The position numbers and the translations under genes were made by a program. This document shows, piece after piece, positions 11,031-22,278 of a stretch of DNA of 64,000 bases (the first letter of the stretch is position 1; every line of letters begins with the position of its first letter). The stretch is from NCBI GenBank assembly GCA_002007465.1, contig LNAC01000039.1, forward strand, positions 2,151,217-2,215,216, in the 5' to 3' direction. The notes under the pieces are model-generated. The model had not been told where the DNA came from and searched no databases. It was given only the letters and a program-made list of their open reading frames with translations. Source of the stretch: Ailurus styani. Its lineage: Eukaryota; Chordata; Mammalia; Carnivora; Ailuridae.

Positions 11031-11430
11031 TTTTTTTTTTGAGGTTTATTTATTATTCAGAGAGAGAGAGAGCAAGAGAGAGTGGGGGGTAGGAATGGGC
11101 CGTGGAGAGAGAGAACCTTGAGCAGGCTCCACACACAGTATAGAGCCCAACACAGGGCTTGATCTCAAAACCCTGAGATCGGGCGCCTGGGTGGCTCAGT
11201 GGGTTAACGGCTCAGGTCATGATCTCAGGGTCCTGGGACTGAGGCCCGCATCAGGCTCCCTGCTCAGCAGGGAGCCTGCTTCTTCCTCTCCCTGCCTCTC
11301 TGCCTACTTGTGCTCTCTCTCTCTCTGTCAAATAAATAAATAAAATCTTTAAAAAAAATTAAAAACAAAAAAACCCTGAGATCATGACCTGAGCCAAAAT
11401 CAAGAGTCAGATGCTTAACAGAAAATGCTT
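11031..11430 (-). repeat. Older CAN-SINE split by a sense SINE
   Basis: An antisense host runs 'gaggtttatttattattcag' to 'aaaccctgagatc' (11180) and resumes at 11384 with 'atgacctgagccaaaatc'. The interruption is the sense SINE at 11181-11370. Confidence 0.85.
11181..11370 (+). repeat. CAN-SINE nested in an older SINE
   Basis: Sense copy with 'aaaccctgagatc' duplicated at 11168-11180 and 11371-11383. The body lacks the usual 'aagcctctgccttc' segment after 'gtgggtta', a small internal deletion. Confidence 0.94.
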
Positions 11431-11944
11431 TATTTAAAACCCTCCTCTCTGGCATATTCTGTTTGTGATTTGAAGAAATATTTGATATATACTTGGGGAA
11501 GTACTTGAGTGAAATAATATCAAAACTGTTAACCTGTTTTGTTGTTTGTTTTATTTTGCTGGCTAATTTGCTTGAGATAATAGAGGACATGTAGAATGAT
11601 GCTGCCACAGAGAGCTCCTCATTCCTCCCTAAATTTCTCAAACTCTCCTCTACAGGAAGGTACAAATATTTTAAACTAATATGTTTAAAGGCATAACAAT
11701 TAGTTACTCTACCCAGGGTAGTCGAATGTCTTGGTTACCTTTTAGCTATTCTCAGAAACCTACTTTTTTCTGTCCCAGCACACTGGAGAGTTACAACGAT
11801 TACATTCATACCAATAGCTCTGGAGAGCGACAGTTCCCTGGGAAGTTGCATGGGAGCACATGCCTGGAGGAAATCAGAGCCTTCAGAGGGGGTGTGGTTT
11901 GAAAGATTCTCCTGGAGTTCAGAATCACTAGCCAAAGCATTTTG
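11431..11944. other. Intergenic DNA, nothing recognised
   Basis: Unique A+T-rich sequence. No gene or repeat family was recognised. Confidence 0.5.
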
Positions 11945-12334
11945 CTTTTTTTTTTTTTAAGATTTTATTTATTTAGGGGCGCCTGGGTGGCTCAGTGGGT
12001 CAAAGTCTCTGCCTTCGGCTCAGGTTATGATCTCAGGGTCCTGGGATCAAGCCCCACATCAGGCTCTCTGCTCAGCAGGGAGCCTGCTTCCTCCTCTCTC
12101 TGCCTACTTGTGATCTCTCTTTCTCTACCAAATAAATAAAATCTTAAAAAAAAAGATTTTATTTATTTATTTTTCAGAGAGAGAGAAAGAGAGCACAGGT
12201 GGGGGAGAGGCAGGCAGAGGGAAAGCAGGCTCCCTGCTGAGCAAGGAGCCCAATGTCAGACTCGGATCCCAGGATGCTGGGATCATGACCTGAGCCAAAG
12301 GCAGATGCTTAACAACTGAGCCACCCAGGTGCCC
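11945..12334 (-). repeat. CAN-SINE split by a sense SINE
   Basis: Antisense host beginning with a T-run and 'aagattttatttattta', resuming at 12170 and ending 'gagccacccaggtgccc'. It is interrupted by the sense copy at 11976-12152. Confidence 0.9.
11976..12152 (+). repeat. CAN-SINE nested in the tail of another SINE
   Basis: Sense copy flanked by a 17-base duplication 'aagattttatttattta' at 11959-11975 and 12153-12169. The target was the T-rich end of the host SINE. Confidence 0.94.
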
Positions 12335-12335
12335 C

Positions 12336-12438
12336 CCTCCTTTTTTTGTAAGTAGGTTCCATATCCAATGTAGGGCTTGAACTCATAACCCTGAGATCAA
12401 GAGTCACATGGTCTACTGACTGAGCCAGTCAGGCACCC
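12336..12438 (-). repeat. Short CAN-SINE
   Basis: Antisense short form, 'taagtaggttccatatcc' to 'gagccagtcaggcaccc', directly abutting the previous SINE. Confidence 0.85.
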
Positions 12439-13073
12439 TGCATTTCAGCTTTATTAATTAGCAATAAGTTGTAAAGCATTAATCAGTAAATGGCACACAT
12501 ATGACACAAGGAGTAAACAAATAATTCAAAATAATTAGCATTTATTCCCTGAATGTGTAACTGCCATTGCAAATAAGTTTTAAAAATCGTGCTTAATTTG
12601 CAATTGTTTTTTCCCTTTAATTGCATCTGCCACCTGCTCTTAATTTGAAACAAATTAAACCCCGAAGGCAGCATCCAAAAGTAAGGAGACTAAGCAGATT
12701 TCACCTCTGGGCAAAAATTATACAACAGTTTTCCCCATTTTCAAAAAGGGTGAATCGTTCTTTTCAGAAGTGCTAGACTATTTTGTGTTTCAATAGCATG
12801 CCCCAGTAAGTGACAGGGTGATGCTTGGATGTAGCAACCAGGTCTCTCTAGCATGCTGGGCTACACAAACTACATGAAATTCTTGTGTCCTTGGAGTTCT
12901 GTGCCAGTCCGTCCAACATAAATATAATGCAAGTCACATATTTTAAATTTTCTAGTAGCCACATTAAAAAAGTTAAAAAAAAGAGGTAAAATTAACCTTG
13001 GTAAAACATTCTACTTAAACTAATATATCCAAAATACTATCATTTCAACATGTAATCAATATTAAACAATTAC

Positions 13074-13258
13074 TGGGTTGGTTAAGCATTTAACTCTTGA
13101 TTTCGGCTCAGGTCATGAGCTCAGGGTCATGAGATCGAGCCCTGTGTCAGGCTGTGTGCATCATGCACAGAACCTGCTTAAGATTCTCTCTCCCTCTCCC
13201 TCTACCCCTCTCTGCCCGTCATACTTTCTCGCTCACTCTCTCAAAAATAAATAAAATA
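13074..13258 (+). repeat. CAN-SINE, 5' truncated, older type
   Basis: Sense copy lacking the standard head and starting near 'gggttggttaagcattta'. 'aaacaatta' occurs on both sides, so it inserted into the hAT element. Confidence 0.8.
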
Positions 13259-13341
13259 AACAATTATTAATGAGATAGTAGATATCCTTTTTTGCTTCTG
13301 TATTAGTTATCTATTGTAGCATTATAAATTACTACAAACTT

Positions 13342-13536
13342 GTGGTGCCTGGGTGGCTCAGTTGGTTATGTGGCTGCCTTCAGCTCAGGTCATAATTCCG
13401 GGGTCCTGGGATCGAGCCCTGCATCAGGCTCCCTGCTCAGCGGGGAGCCTGCTTCTCTCTCTCCCTCTGCCTGATGCTCTGCTTACTTGTGCTCTTTATC
13501 TCTCTGTCAAATAAATAAATAAAATCTTTATTAAAA
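13342..13536 (+). repeat. CAN-SINE in the LTR
   Basis: Sense copy. 'aattactacaaactt' lies directly on both sides (13327-13341 and ending at 13551). Confidence 0.94.
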
Positions 13537-13577
13537 AATTACTACAAACTTAGCAGCTTATAAGAACACATTATCTC

Positions 13578-13786
13578 GGGCGCCTGGGTGGCTCAGTGGG
13601 TTAAAGCCGCTGCCTTTGGCTCAGGTCATGATCCCAGGGTCCTGGGATCGAGGCCAACATCGGGCTCTCTGCTCAGCAGGGGGCCTGCTTCCTCCTCTCT
13701 CCTCTCTCTCTGCCTGCCTCTCTGCCTACTTGTAATCTCTCTCTCTGTGTCAAATGAATAAATTTAAAAAAATCTTTAAAAAAAAA
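13578..13786 (+). repeat. CAN-SINE, mustelid-type, in the LTR
   Basis: Sense copy with 16-base duplication 'aagaacacattatctc' at 13562-13577 and 13787-13802. The long identical duplication and near-consensus body suggest a recent insertion. Confidence 0.95.
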
Positions 13787-14522
13787 AGAACACATTATCT
13801 CATAGTTTCTGTGGGTCAGGAATCTGGGCATAACTTAGTGGGTCCTCTACTTCAAGGTCTCTCACAAGGCTGCAATCCAAGAGAAAACCAGGACTTCGGT
13901 CTCACCTGAGGCTCAAATGAGTAAGTCTCTACTTCTAAGCTCACATAGTTAATGGCAGGATTCAGTTCTTTGTGGGCTACAAGACTAAGGGGGTTCATCT
14001 CGCTGCTGGCTGCCAGCTTGAGTCTTTCCTTACTTCCCTGCCAAATGGGTCTCTCCATTGGGTGGGTTACTTCATCAAAGCCAGCAAAGGAGTCAACAGA
14101 AAGAGTCTGCTAGCAAGGTGGAAGTTATAGTCTATGTAATGTAATTGTGGAAGAGACATCCCATCACTTTTCCCATATTCTGTTAGACCTGCTAGTCACA
14201 GGGCCTACCCACGTTCAAAGGGGAAGAGATTCCACACAGGTGTGAAGCCAGGACTTGGGGGAGCTATCTCAAAATCTGTCCACCACATGAACTAAAACTT
14301 TGAGATCTACTGTGTATTTTACACTTACAATACATCTCAAGTCAGACCAGCCATATTTCAAGTTCTGAGTAGCCACTAAATGGTGGCTACCATATTAGAC
14401 AGCACTTTTCTGTAACAACTAAACCCAGAGATATAAGAATTACGGGGTACTCAAGTACCGGTGTAAGCAATCATGTATTTGTATAGAGAATTCAAACTCA
14501 AAAGAATTGGAGGCATAAAGAG

Positions 14523-14701
14523 GGGCCCCTGGGTGGCTCAGTCAGTTAAGTGTCTGCCTTCAGCTCAGGTCATGATCCCAGGGTCCTAGGATCGAGTTCC
14601 GCATCAGGCTCCCTGCTTGATGGGAAGCCTTCTTCTCCCTCTCCCCCACTTGTGCTCTCTCACATGCTCTCTCTCAAATAAATAAAATCTTTTTTTAAAA
14701 A
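14523..14701 (+). repeat. CAN-SINE
   Basis: Sense copy. 'aaaagaattggaggcataaa' precedes it, and the same phrase with one change (aagcat) follows at 14702, so the target-site duplication is about 20 bases. Confidence 0.94.
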
Positions 14702-14722
14702 AAAAGAATTGGAAGCATAAAG

Positions 14723-15123
14723 ATACAGAAAATTTAAGTATTTTGTTGTTTTTTAATAGGTAAAACATTTATCACTATCATTTAAGTCTGGATCCTCAAA
14801 GCAAGTAGAGGCTAGAAAATAAGTTTTGCATTTGTTTTTATAACTCTGTACTTCATACTTGCCCTGAGAGAAAGAATGAAAGGCAATTTATGGAAGGGTT
14901 AGGTGACCATAGGGCTCCCAGGAAGATATCTTGGTCAGTAATCTTATACGCTTCCCCTCGGTTTCTAGCAGGAGACCACTTTAGCCAGTCAACACAAAGA
15001 TTCAGTCCTTTCCTGGCATGACATTTTACCAGAGCAGGAGGCTCAAAGGAGGGTGGAAGATGGGAGTATTTTCCCAGAAATTCTCGTTTCCCACTTGACC
15101 ACTGTGTGAAAAGGATTGTTTCC
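14723..15123. other. Intergenic DNA, nothing recognised
   Basis: Unique sequence between a SINE and a solo LTR. Confidence 0.5.
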
Positions 15124-15481
15124 TGTTAAATTAATTAAACAAGAAGGCCATTAAAGTGAGGTAGCTCTAATGCCCTGGCAGTCTACGTGAGCAAACCAAA
15201 ACCTAAGCCTATAAAAGCTTCAAGGTTATAAAACTGAAATCTAAAAACAACCAATCACAAATAGCCAACAAGCGTTTCCCAAATACGGCAACTGCTTAAG
15301 CTGTAGCCAGTCAAATAATTTCCTTGCTTTGCTTCCACATCTGTCCTATGAAAGTCTTGCCCCTAGCTCCTATCAGTGGAGTTCTCCTTATCACTTCCGG
15401 TCTGGTGGTGCCCAACTGGAATGGCTGTTTGCTCAAATAAATGCTTCATGATTTTAATGTGCCTCAGTTTATCTTGTAACA
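15124..15481 (+). mobile_element. Solo LTR, ERV1-like
   Basis: Starts 'tgttaaattaatt' and ends 'atcttgtaaca', so TGTTA/TAACA form the inverted ends of a retroviral LTR. In order it holds a CCAAT-like 'aaccaatcac' and a polyadenylation signal 'caaataaatg' near 15435. About 358 bases is a normal solo LTR length. No gag, pol or env is adjacent. I see no clean target-site duplication, which fits age. The family is not named with confidence. Confidence 0.65.
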
Positions 15482-16584
15482 TGCCTGAGTGTGAGCTGGC
15501 AGTCCAAAGAGGAATTTGCAGATGGACTGTTTCGTCACTGAAGCCTGAGTATCCCACACGCAAGCCAGCGGGCTCACTCCAGCTCCTCCCCTCTCTCTGT
15601 GCTATGCAGCACTCAGTTCAAACATAAATCATATATGCAAATGTGCGCTGCCTCAGTTGTTCACATGATACGTTCATGCATCTGTCCTCATGCCTTCCCC
15701 CATGTCACCTAAGAGCAGCCCCAAAGCTATCCTGACTTTTTGCTGAAATTTCCTGTCCCATCTCCCCAGCTGCCTCCTCGAAGCTTCTCTCTGAATATTA
15801 CTCTTTTATCTTCAATTCAACCTATTAATAGTAAATGTTAAATGCTAAGTGCTGGGCCAAGGGCTCTTCAGCCTCACCAGGGGCTGCGGGCATTCCCCAG
15901 AGCAGAAGCCAGGGACGTCAAAGGCCACCAATGCCCAAGTGAGAATTGTTGCCACACAATAAGTGGACCCTGTGAATTTGAAAGAGGTAGTTTAATCTTC
16001 TCAGTGTACATAATCATATATGTAGACATGAATTAATCAGTTATTTTCCCCTTCTAGATCCAAAAAAATTATCTTGACTCTGGGAAGGGAGGTACTTCCA
16101 TTAGTGTGCCTCAGGCAACCTGAGGTACACCCCACCCCCACCCTGCCATTTCACAGCAAGACTCTAGGGACATCCCCAGTCCTGCTGAACTGGAACAAAG
16201 AGGCTCCCGAGTCATGGTACCCCGGTGACCGTAACCGGTAGTACTAAAATGTCCTAAATCTACATCTGTGACTCACAGTCAGATGAAATATAAGGTTCAT
16301 AAAATATATTTTGGAACCAGGGTGGAGAAATGATACTGCCTAATTTGATTTTATGTGTCATAGTGGGAAGGACAGTGTACTTACAAAAATGTCCTCATTC
16401 ATTACATTCTTGTAGTAGAAAGAGTAACATCATTTTAAAATTCGTGTGATGCAGAGTATCATGATATGACACCATCATTTTCCCCCACTCACTCATCTTT
16501 TACAAACCATTCTAGGAGGCTAACGTTTCATTTATCACCTAGACCTGAGGTAATATATTTTTAATAAATAAAATTCCAGACCCA
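15482..16584. other. Intergenic DNA, nothing recognised
   Basis: Unique sequence with short non-coding open frames. No repeat family was recognised with confidence. Confidence 0.5.
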
Positions 16585-16835
16585 GTGGGTTACAGACTGA
16601 ATGTGTCTCCCTCAAAATTCATATTGTAGGAGAGGAAAAATATCTTCCTAAATTCTTCCCTAGGGCCCTTGTAACAAAAGGCAGATTAACAAGAGGAAAA
16701 ACAAAAAAGTTTTTTTTAACATGTATACTCCATGTACACATGGGAGATACCTGGGGAAAAATCTAACTCTTGGAGTGGCTTAGAATTCAGGCTTAAATAC
16801 TATCTTCAGGTATACTTTTAAAAAATGGAGGAGGG

Positions 16836-17040
16836 GGGAGCCTGGTTAAGCGTCTGCCTTCGGCTCAGGTCAAGATCCCAGAGTCCTGGGATGGAGCCAG
16901 GCATGGGACTCCGTGCTCAGCGGGGGGCCTGCTTCTCCCTTTGCCTCTCGCCCAGCTCATGCTGTCTCTCTCTCACTCTGTCTCTCAAATAAATAAACAA
17001 ACAAACAAACAAACAAATAAATAATTTTTTTAAAAAAAAG
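16836..17040 (+). repeat. CAN-SINE, degraded
   Basis: Sense copy missing most of the head ('gagcctggttaagcgtctgc'), with a tail of AAAT and AAAC repeats. Confidence 0.85.
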
Positions 17041-17111
17041 AAGAAAGAAAAGAAAGGGTGTTGGGGAGGGCAGTGAGAGGTAGGCAGGTTCTCCATTGGC
17101 CACAGTCTCTT

Positions 17112-17317
17112 TTCTTTTTTTTTTTTTTTTAAGATTTTATTTATTTATTTGACACACAGAGAGAGATTACAAGTAGGCAGAGAGGCAGGCAGAGAGAGAG
17201 GAGGAAGCAGGCTCCCTGCCGAGCAGAGAGCCCGATGCGGGCCTCGATCCCAGGACGTTGAGATCATGACCTGAGCCGAAAGCAGAGGCTTTAACCCACT
17301 GAGCCACCCAGGCGCCC
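17112..17317 (-). repeat. CAN-SINE, mustelid-type
   Basis: Antisense copy flanked by 'ttggccacagtctctt' at 17096-17111 and 17318-17333. Confidence 0.95.
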
Positions 17318-17830
17318 TTGGCCACAGTCTCTTGAGATTTAGAGACAACCTTCTCTTCCTGGTGCAGAGAGGGACACATCCTTACCATTGGGATTTCCCA
17401 TATAAATGTCAAATTCCCCTACAAAAGTCTAATTTCTACTCCGTTTTCTGAGCTTCTCCTGTGTCTGCTATTTCTTAAAATAATCACCTCAAAATAATCC
17501 TTGTGCCCAAGAGGCATATTTTGGGGTGGAATATTCTGTCATTCTTCCATAACCAAAACTGAGTCCCCAGTTTGATGGTATTTGGAGGTGGGGCCTTTGG
17601 GAGGTAATCAGAAGATGAGGGATTAGTTTCCTTATACCAGAGACTCCGCAGAGCTCTCTCACCCCCTCTACCACATGATGACTCCATGAGGGGCTGTCTA
17701 TTAGGAAGCGGTCCTCACTAGACACTGAATCTGCTGTCGCCTTGATTCTGAACATCCCTGCCTCCAAAAAGTGTGAAAAATAAATTTGTTGTTTATAAGT
17801 CACCTAGTCTATCATACTCTGTTATAACAA

Positions 17831-18450
17831 CCCAAATCGACCCAGACACAGGGTGCAGACATATCTAGGCCTGCCCTTAGACCAGATTCAGGGGTTCCTG
17901 GCCTCTGCCTCACCACCTGGGCGACGAGATGCATCTACTCCGTGACCAGTTCTGGTCAAGCCCCTGGAAAATGCTTCCCCAACCTCTCTCACCCTTTGTA
18001 CTTGAGACAAAAAGCACCTGAGTACAAATGCCAGGACAGTTAGTGGCTTGTGCTACTGCCAAAGTCAAAGACAAGACATTGCTTTGGGTTGTGGGAAGCA
18101 CAGGAATGGCACAAACACTTAGGTAAGAGAAAAACAAAACAAATTAACTTGTCAGTCCTTCCTCTGAGATACTGTGAGTACAGTAGGTTCTGGCATGACA
18201 GACTGTAATTTCCCAGGGGGCTGAAAGTCCATTTTCTTGCTTCTCTTCATGTTCTCATTTATGGTTCTGGAGATTCTCATGACTTAGGGTGGTATTCAAC
18301 ACAAATGCCCATAACTACTAAGGAACATCTTTATGATATTAAATATAGCTTTGCATACTCATAAATTTGCTGTGACAGGCATGAAGCATGATACCAATTT
18401 CTTATACCGACAAGAACGACAAACACAAGAGTTTTAAGTGGTTTTTTGGG
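17831..18450. other. Intergenic DNA, nothing recognised
   Basis: Unique sequence with no gene seen. Confidence 0.5.
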
Positions 18451-18649
18451 GGGTGCCTGGGTGGCTCAGTCATTATGAGTCTGCCTTCGGCTCGGGTCAT
18501 GATCCCAGAGTCCGGGGATTGAGTCCCATGTCAGGCTCGCTGCTCAGCGGGAAGCCTGCTTCTCCCTCTCCCACTACCCCTGCTTGTGTTCCCTCTCTCA
18601 CGGTCTCTCTGTCAGATAAACAAATAAAAATCTTTAAAAAAAAAAAAAG
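18451..18649 (+). repeat. CAN-SINE
   Basis: Sense copy from 'gggtgcctgggtggctcag' to the poly-A after 'aaataaaaatcttt'. Confidence 0.92.
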
Positions 18650-18721
18650 AGTGCTTTGTTTTTACTAAACTATTCAATAGCATTTAAATTTTCAAAAAAT
18701 ATATCTAAAATATCGATTTAT

Positions 18722-18930
18722 GGGGCACGTGGGTGGCTCAGTCAGTTGAGCATCTGATTCTTGCTTTTGGCTCTGGTGGTGATCTCAGGGTCATGAGGTT
18801 GAGCCCACGTAAGGCTCCATGCCCAAAGGAATCTGTCCCTCTCCTGCTCCCTCTGTCCCTCCCCCCACGGGCGGGCATAGGAGCACTATCTCTCAAGATT
18901 AAATAAATAAATAAAATCTGTAAAAAAATA
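18722..18930 (+). repeat. CAN-SINE, older
   Basis: Sense copy with a diverged head 'ggggcacgtgggtggctcag' and an A-rich tail, about 70 bases from the previous copy in the same direction. Confidence 0.88.
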
Positions 18931-19894
18931 AATATAATGTCAGATTTATTTATTGTTATTAAAATGTTGATATTAGTCAATAATTTGTTCTTTACTTCTT
19001 AGTAATTTTGAATATTTTAGAAGAAAATATTTAATATATGTATTCAAAAAGTTAATTTTTCTGTTTTGTATTTATTTTAATATACACTTGAATGTAAACC
19101 TATTCAAACGGTATTTGAGCACAGTTATATTTCTTTTTAATCCTTTTAGATCATTGCCAAAGATCCTGATAATGTAGTGATTTTGCTGAATAGTAAGAAA
19201 AACTGATAATAGAAACATTTATAAATTATGTATGTCTTTCTTCGTCTTCCCCAAAATCAGTAGCCCATCAAAAGGACATTCACACATGTGCAATAATCAT
19301 TAGATTTGGTCATATGTCACCAACTTTCTGTCATATAGAAGCTATTGCTTTAAGCGTGTTTTATTTTTGTCATTATGAGGGTTTATTTATCAATGTAGGA
19401 AGATAAAGCAAATTTTATTTATTTAATTGTTAGCTTGATTTATAGTTTTTAAATACTTAGACACTTGGAATGTACGTCCATTTGTATGCTTGCCCTGCCC
19501 GTTAAGTGACCTAGGATGAATTAGGTGCCTATTATTAATTCATCAGAATTAAGAGCAGTATCTGCCTGGCACATTTACTCACAACTGAAATCCCTGCAGT
19601 CATTCAGATATAAGAGATGCCCTTTTAAAAATGAAGCTATTCCTGAAAATTCTCCATTTATAATACTGTCTTATGCTAGGATGTCATGGACAGTAATTGA
19701 TAGATCGAGACATCCTTTGTAAAGTTATATACAGAAAGATCATATATCACGAAGGAAAGGAGAAAAACGTAGCAAGAGAACGAAAGCAGATAAATTGAAG
19801 TAGACATTTTAACTGTTGTTGAAAGGACTATATCAATGAACCCATAATAGATCGGAGGGTGAGATTTTTGTTAGACTTAGTCGCCAGAAAATGT
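18931..19894. other. A+T-rich intergenic DNA
   Basis: Very A+T-rich unique sequence. Short open frames have no coding signature. Confidence 0.5.
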
Positions 19895-20014
19895 GGGGCG
19901 CCTGGATGGCTCAGCCAGTTAAGGGTCCAACCTTGATTTCAGCTCAGGTCATGATCTCAGGGTTGTGAGATGGAGCCCCACGTCAGGCTCCACACTGGGA
20001 GGAGCCTGCTTAAG

Positions 20015-20052
<38 letters not shown>

Positions 20053-20100
20053 CCTCCCTCTGCCCACCCCCTCTGTCTTTACCTCTTAAAGAAAAAAAAA
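19895..20100 (+). repeat. CAN-SINE with (CT)n expansion
   Basis: Sense copy with head 'ggggcgcctggatggctcag'. Its pyrimidine region has grown into a CT microsatellite at about 20018-20050. Confidence 0.9.
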
Positions 20101-20312
20101 TTTTTTTTTCAGGGAAATGAGAAACCGGTCACTTCTAGAGACTTAGAAACATTATGGAAAGGCACGTAAGGAAAAGCAACTTAGTAACAGAAAATGGGAG
20201 CAAACTTGCAAGAGAACAGGAATCAAGAAGTGTTGAGCACTTACTATGTGCTTAGCCCAGTGCAAAGTCCATAAAGGACCTTGATACTTTCAGCTACAAG
20301 ACCCACCAGCCT

Positions 20313-20414
20313 TTTTTTTTTTTAAAGTAAACTCTCTGCCCAACATGGGGCTCGAGCTCACGACCCTGAGATCAAGAGTCACATGCTCCACCGGCTGAGC
20401 CAGCCAGGCACCCG
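20313..20414 (-). repeat. Short CAN-SINE
   Basis: Antisense short form. 'acccaccagcctt' occurs before (from 20301) and after (from 20416). Confidence 0.92.
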
Positions 20415-20589
20415 CACCCACCAGCCTTATTAGGATTTACTACAGTCAAGTTGGCATGAAGGAGGCAAACCTAGAGGGCAAAGCTCCAACCTGTGAGGAA
20501 GGCAGGTCCCACCTGTGCACACCGGATCCAGACAGCACCCATGTCATGCCTCTGTGCTTTTGGGTATACTTTTCTGTGGCTGGGTGCCT

Positions 20590-20890
20590 GATCCCGTGGC
20601 CAACTCCTACCCATCCTTCAGGCCTCAGCTCAAATATCACCCTCTCTGAGAAGTCTTATCAAATGCTGCCGGGCCCCAGTGTGTTTATTTCCTCTTTCGG
20701 CTTCCTTAAAGCCCTTCATGTCATCATACATATTAAAACATAGCGTGTTACATTACAACGATCTGTTCTTTTGTCTGTCTCCTCTGGACAGTAGCTTCCT
20801 GTGGGCAGGGCAACATCCTATAAGATATCCTCAACTGTCTAGGACATACTAGGGATGTAATAGAGGCACACTGACTGAGAGAATAATTGA
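20590..20890 (+). repeat. L2 LINE 3' end
   Basis: The phrases 'ccttcaggcctcagctcaaa', 'atatcaccctctctgagaag' and 'agcttcctgtgggcagggca' follow the L2 3' region in sense order. Confidence 0.75.
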
Positions 20891-21122
20891 GTGGACAAAC
20901 GTACACAGGTAAACAGACAGGTGAACAACTAGTATGTATCTTACACCTGAGTGTATCTTACTTACGTTTTAGTTCAGTCTGCTGGAGGTCTGAGCATTAC
21001 CCTCTTTTTCTTGGCAGTATCTTTGAGACAAAGGAAACAAGGGAATGATTCAAACGACTTATGTATGACACGTGTCACCTTATAATGTGACAACAGTCAC
21101 TTTAGACTAGTGCATCACGAGT

Positions 21123-21300
21123 GCAGTGATGGAAATATTCTGATTTTGCACTTTCTGATATGGTAGACATTAGCCACATGCAGCTACTGAGGCCTTGAAA
21201 AGTAGTAACTGCAAATGAGGAACTGAATTTCGTATTTTAAATGATTTAAGATAACTATGTGATAACTACGCGGTAGCTAGTCTACTGGACACACCATAGC
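21123..21300 (+). repeat. hAT-type DNA transposon fragment
   Basis: 'attagccacatgcagctact' followed by 'gaggaactgaatttcgtatt' matches the non-autonomous hAT family also seen at 12904-14405. Confidence 0.55.
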
Positions 21301-21375
21301 TTTAGACAATCATTAACCCACAAGGTAGTAGGGAAGTTCTACCTCATTATCATTTTTCTGTATAAAAAAAAAAAA

Positions 21376-21525
21376 CAGGGACGCCTAGGTGGCTCAGTCG
21401 GTTCAGTGGCTGCCTTCGGCTCAGGTCATGATCCCAGCGTCGTCAGATCGAGTCCCGCGTCAGGCTCCCTGCTCAGCAGAGAGCCTGTTTCTCCCTCTGC
21501 CTGGCACTCCCCCTGCTTGAGTTTG

Positions 21526-21556
<31 letters not shown>

Positions 21557-21581
21557 AATAAATAAAATCTTTAAAAAAATG
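21376..21581 (+). repeat. CAN-SINE
   Basis: Sense copy, head 'gggacgcctaggtggctcag', with a (CT)n stretch before the AAAT tail. Confidence 0.92.
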
Positions 21582-22278
21582 AAAATCAGCCATTGACAAG
21601 CTGATTAACCTTTCTGTGTCTCATTGTATTCACCTGTAACTCTAACAAAAGGAACTACAGGATAGAAGAATAACAGCTAAAAGCTCCATGCAAGTACACC
21701 TCTGGGCTTAGTTCTCTTTCTGCCACAGCAAGTCCTCTGGAGGGGCAGCTGAAGGGCGCACCCCCACACACACACCCCTTCCCAAAGTGGGAGGGCAGAC
21801 AAATGCTTAATCGCCCATCCATGTGGGTTCAGGGGTTTCCTCCATAGTTAGAGATGACGGGTTCACTCCAATCTATGAGTCAGAGGATCACACAGAAAAC
21901 ACCTAAAGTCTCTGGGGAAAATCCCCGATGCTAAATCTTACGGAAGGTGCAAAGCAATGCCTCTCCCCACCCATTCAGTTCTCCAGCTGGAGTCATCTGG
22001 GGTCGCTTCCTGTCAGGGATAAGCCACTCAGTTTCTTTCCCTTAGGCTTTTCTGTGCCTGGAGAGAGTGAGACTTTGTAAACCCTGCTGGGCTTATAATC
22101 AGGTTTACTAAGCCTGATTATCTAATTTTCACCTGCAGGAAGAAATCATTTTGCAGTCGCTGAACTCCAAGAAGGGAAAATACCAAATCCCCTCCCCAGG
22201 TTCTCTGAGACAATGGGAGTCACGTGAGCATAATAGCTTGGAAAGACCTAAACAGTCCCCTTTGCTTAAAAAGCACAG
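21582..22278. other. Intergenic DNA, nothing recognised
   Basis: Unique sequence up to the gap. No gene was seen. Confidence 0.5.

Larger units (their letters stand above)
13301..14287 (-). mobile_element. MLT1-like LTR (ERVL-MaLR), interrupted by two SINEs
   Basis: The sequence 'tgtattagttatctattgta', then 'cacattatctcatagtttct' and 'gtgggtcaggaatctgggca', ending 'ctgtccaccaca', is the reverse orientation of a MaLR-type LTR (TG...CA ends). It sits inside the hAT element and itself holds two SINEs. I do not see an internal retroviral region, so it is a solo LTR. The subfamily is not certain. Confidence 0.65.
12904..14405 (+). repeat. hAT-type DNA transposon remnant (MER33/MER3-like), interrupted
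   Basis: The left part starts 'cagtccgtccaacataaata' and continues 'ttctagtagccacatt' and 'atttcaacatgtaatcaata'. The right part, 14288-14405, holds 'gtgtattttacacttacaat' and ends 'ccatattagacagcac', the inverse of the left end. Together they form one non-autonomous hAT element that later received a SINE and an LTR. The family name is from memory. Confidence 0.7.
16626..17563. mobile_element. Possible LTR nested in the MLT1, with two SINEs inside
   Basis: The inserted piece starts 'tgtaggagaggaaaaata' and ends 'cattcttccataacca', so TG...CA ends are possible. Its own sequence is interrupted by a sense SINE at 16836-17040 and an antisense SINE at 17112-17317. I recognise it as LTR-like but cannot name it. 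Confidence 0.45.
16585..17830 (+). mobile_element. MLT1-type LTR interrupted by a second element
   Basis: The left edge 'acagactgaatgtgtctccc' and 'tcaaaattcatat' and the right part from about 17556 ('ggtatttggaggtggggcct', 'ttgtttataagtcacc') are the two parts of one sense MLT1 LTR. Between them lies about 930 bases of foreign sequence. Confidence 0.7.

Noticed and set aside
13301..14287. A provirus or viral gene inside the LTR-like spans
   Set aside because: Only solo LTRs are seen; there is no gag, pro, pol or env similarity.
17145..17412. Frames such as APGWLSGLKPLLSAQVMIS that recur many times
   Set aside because: They are translations of antisense CAN-SINEs and appear wherever that SINE does.
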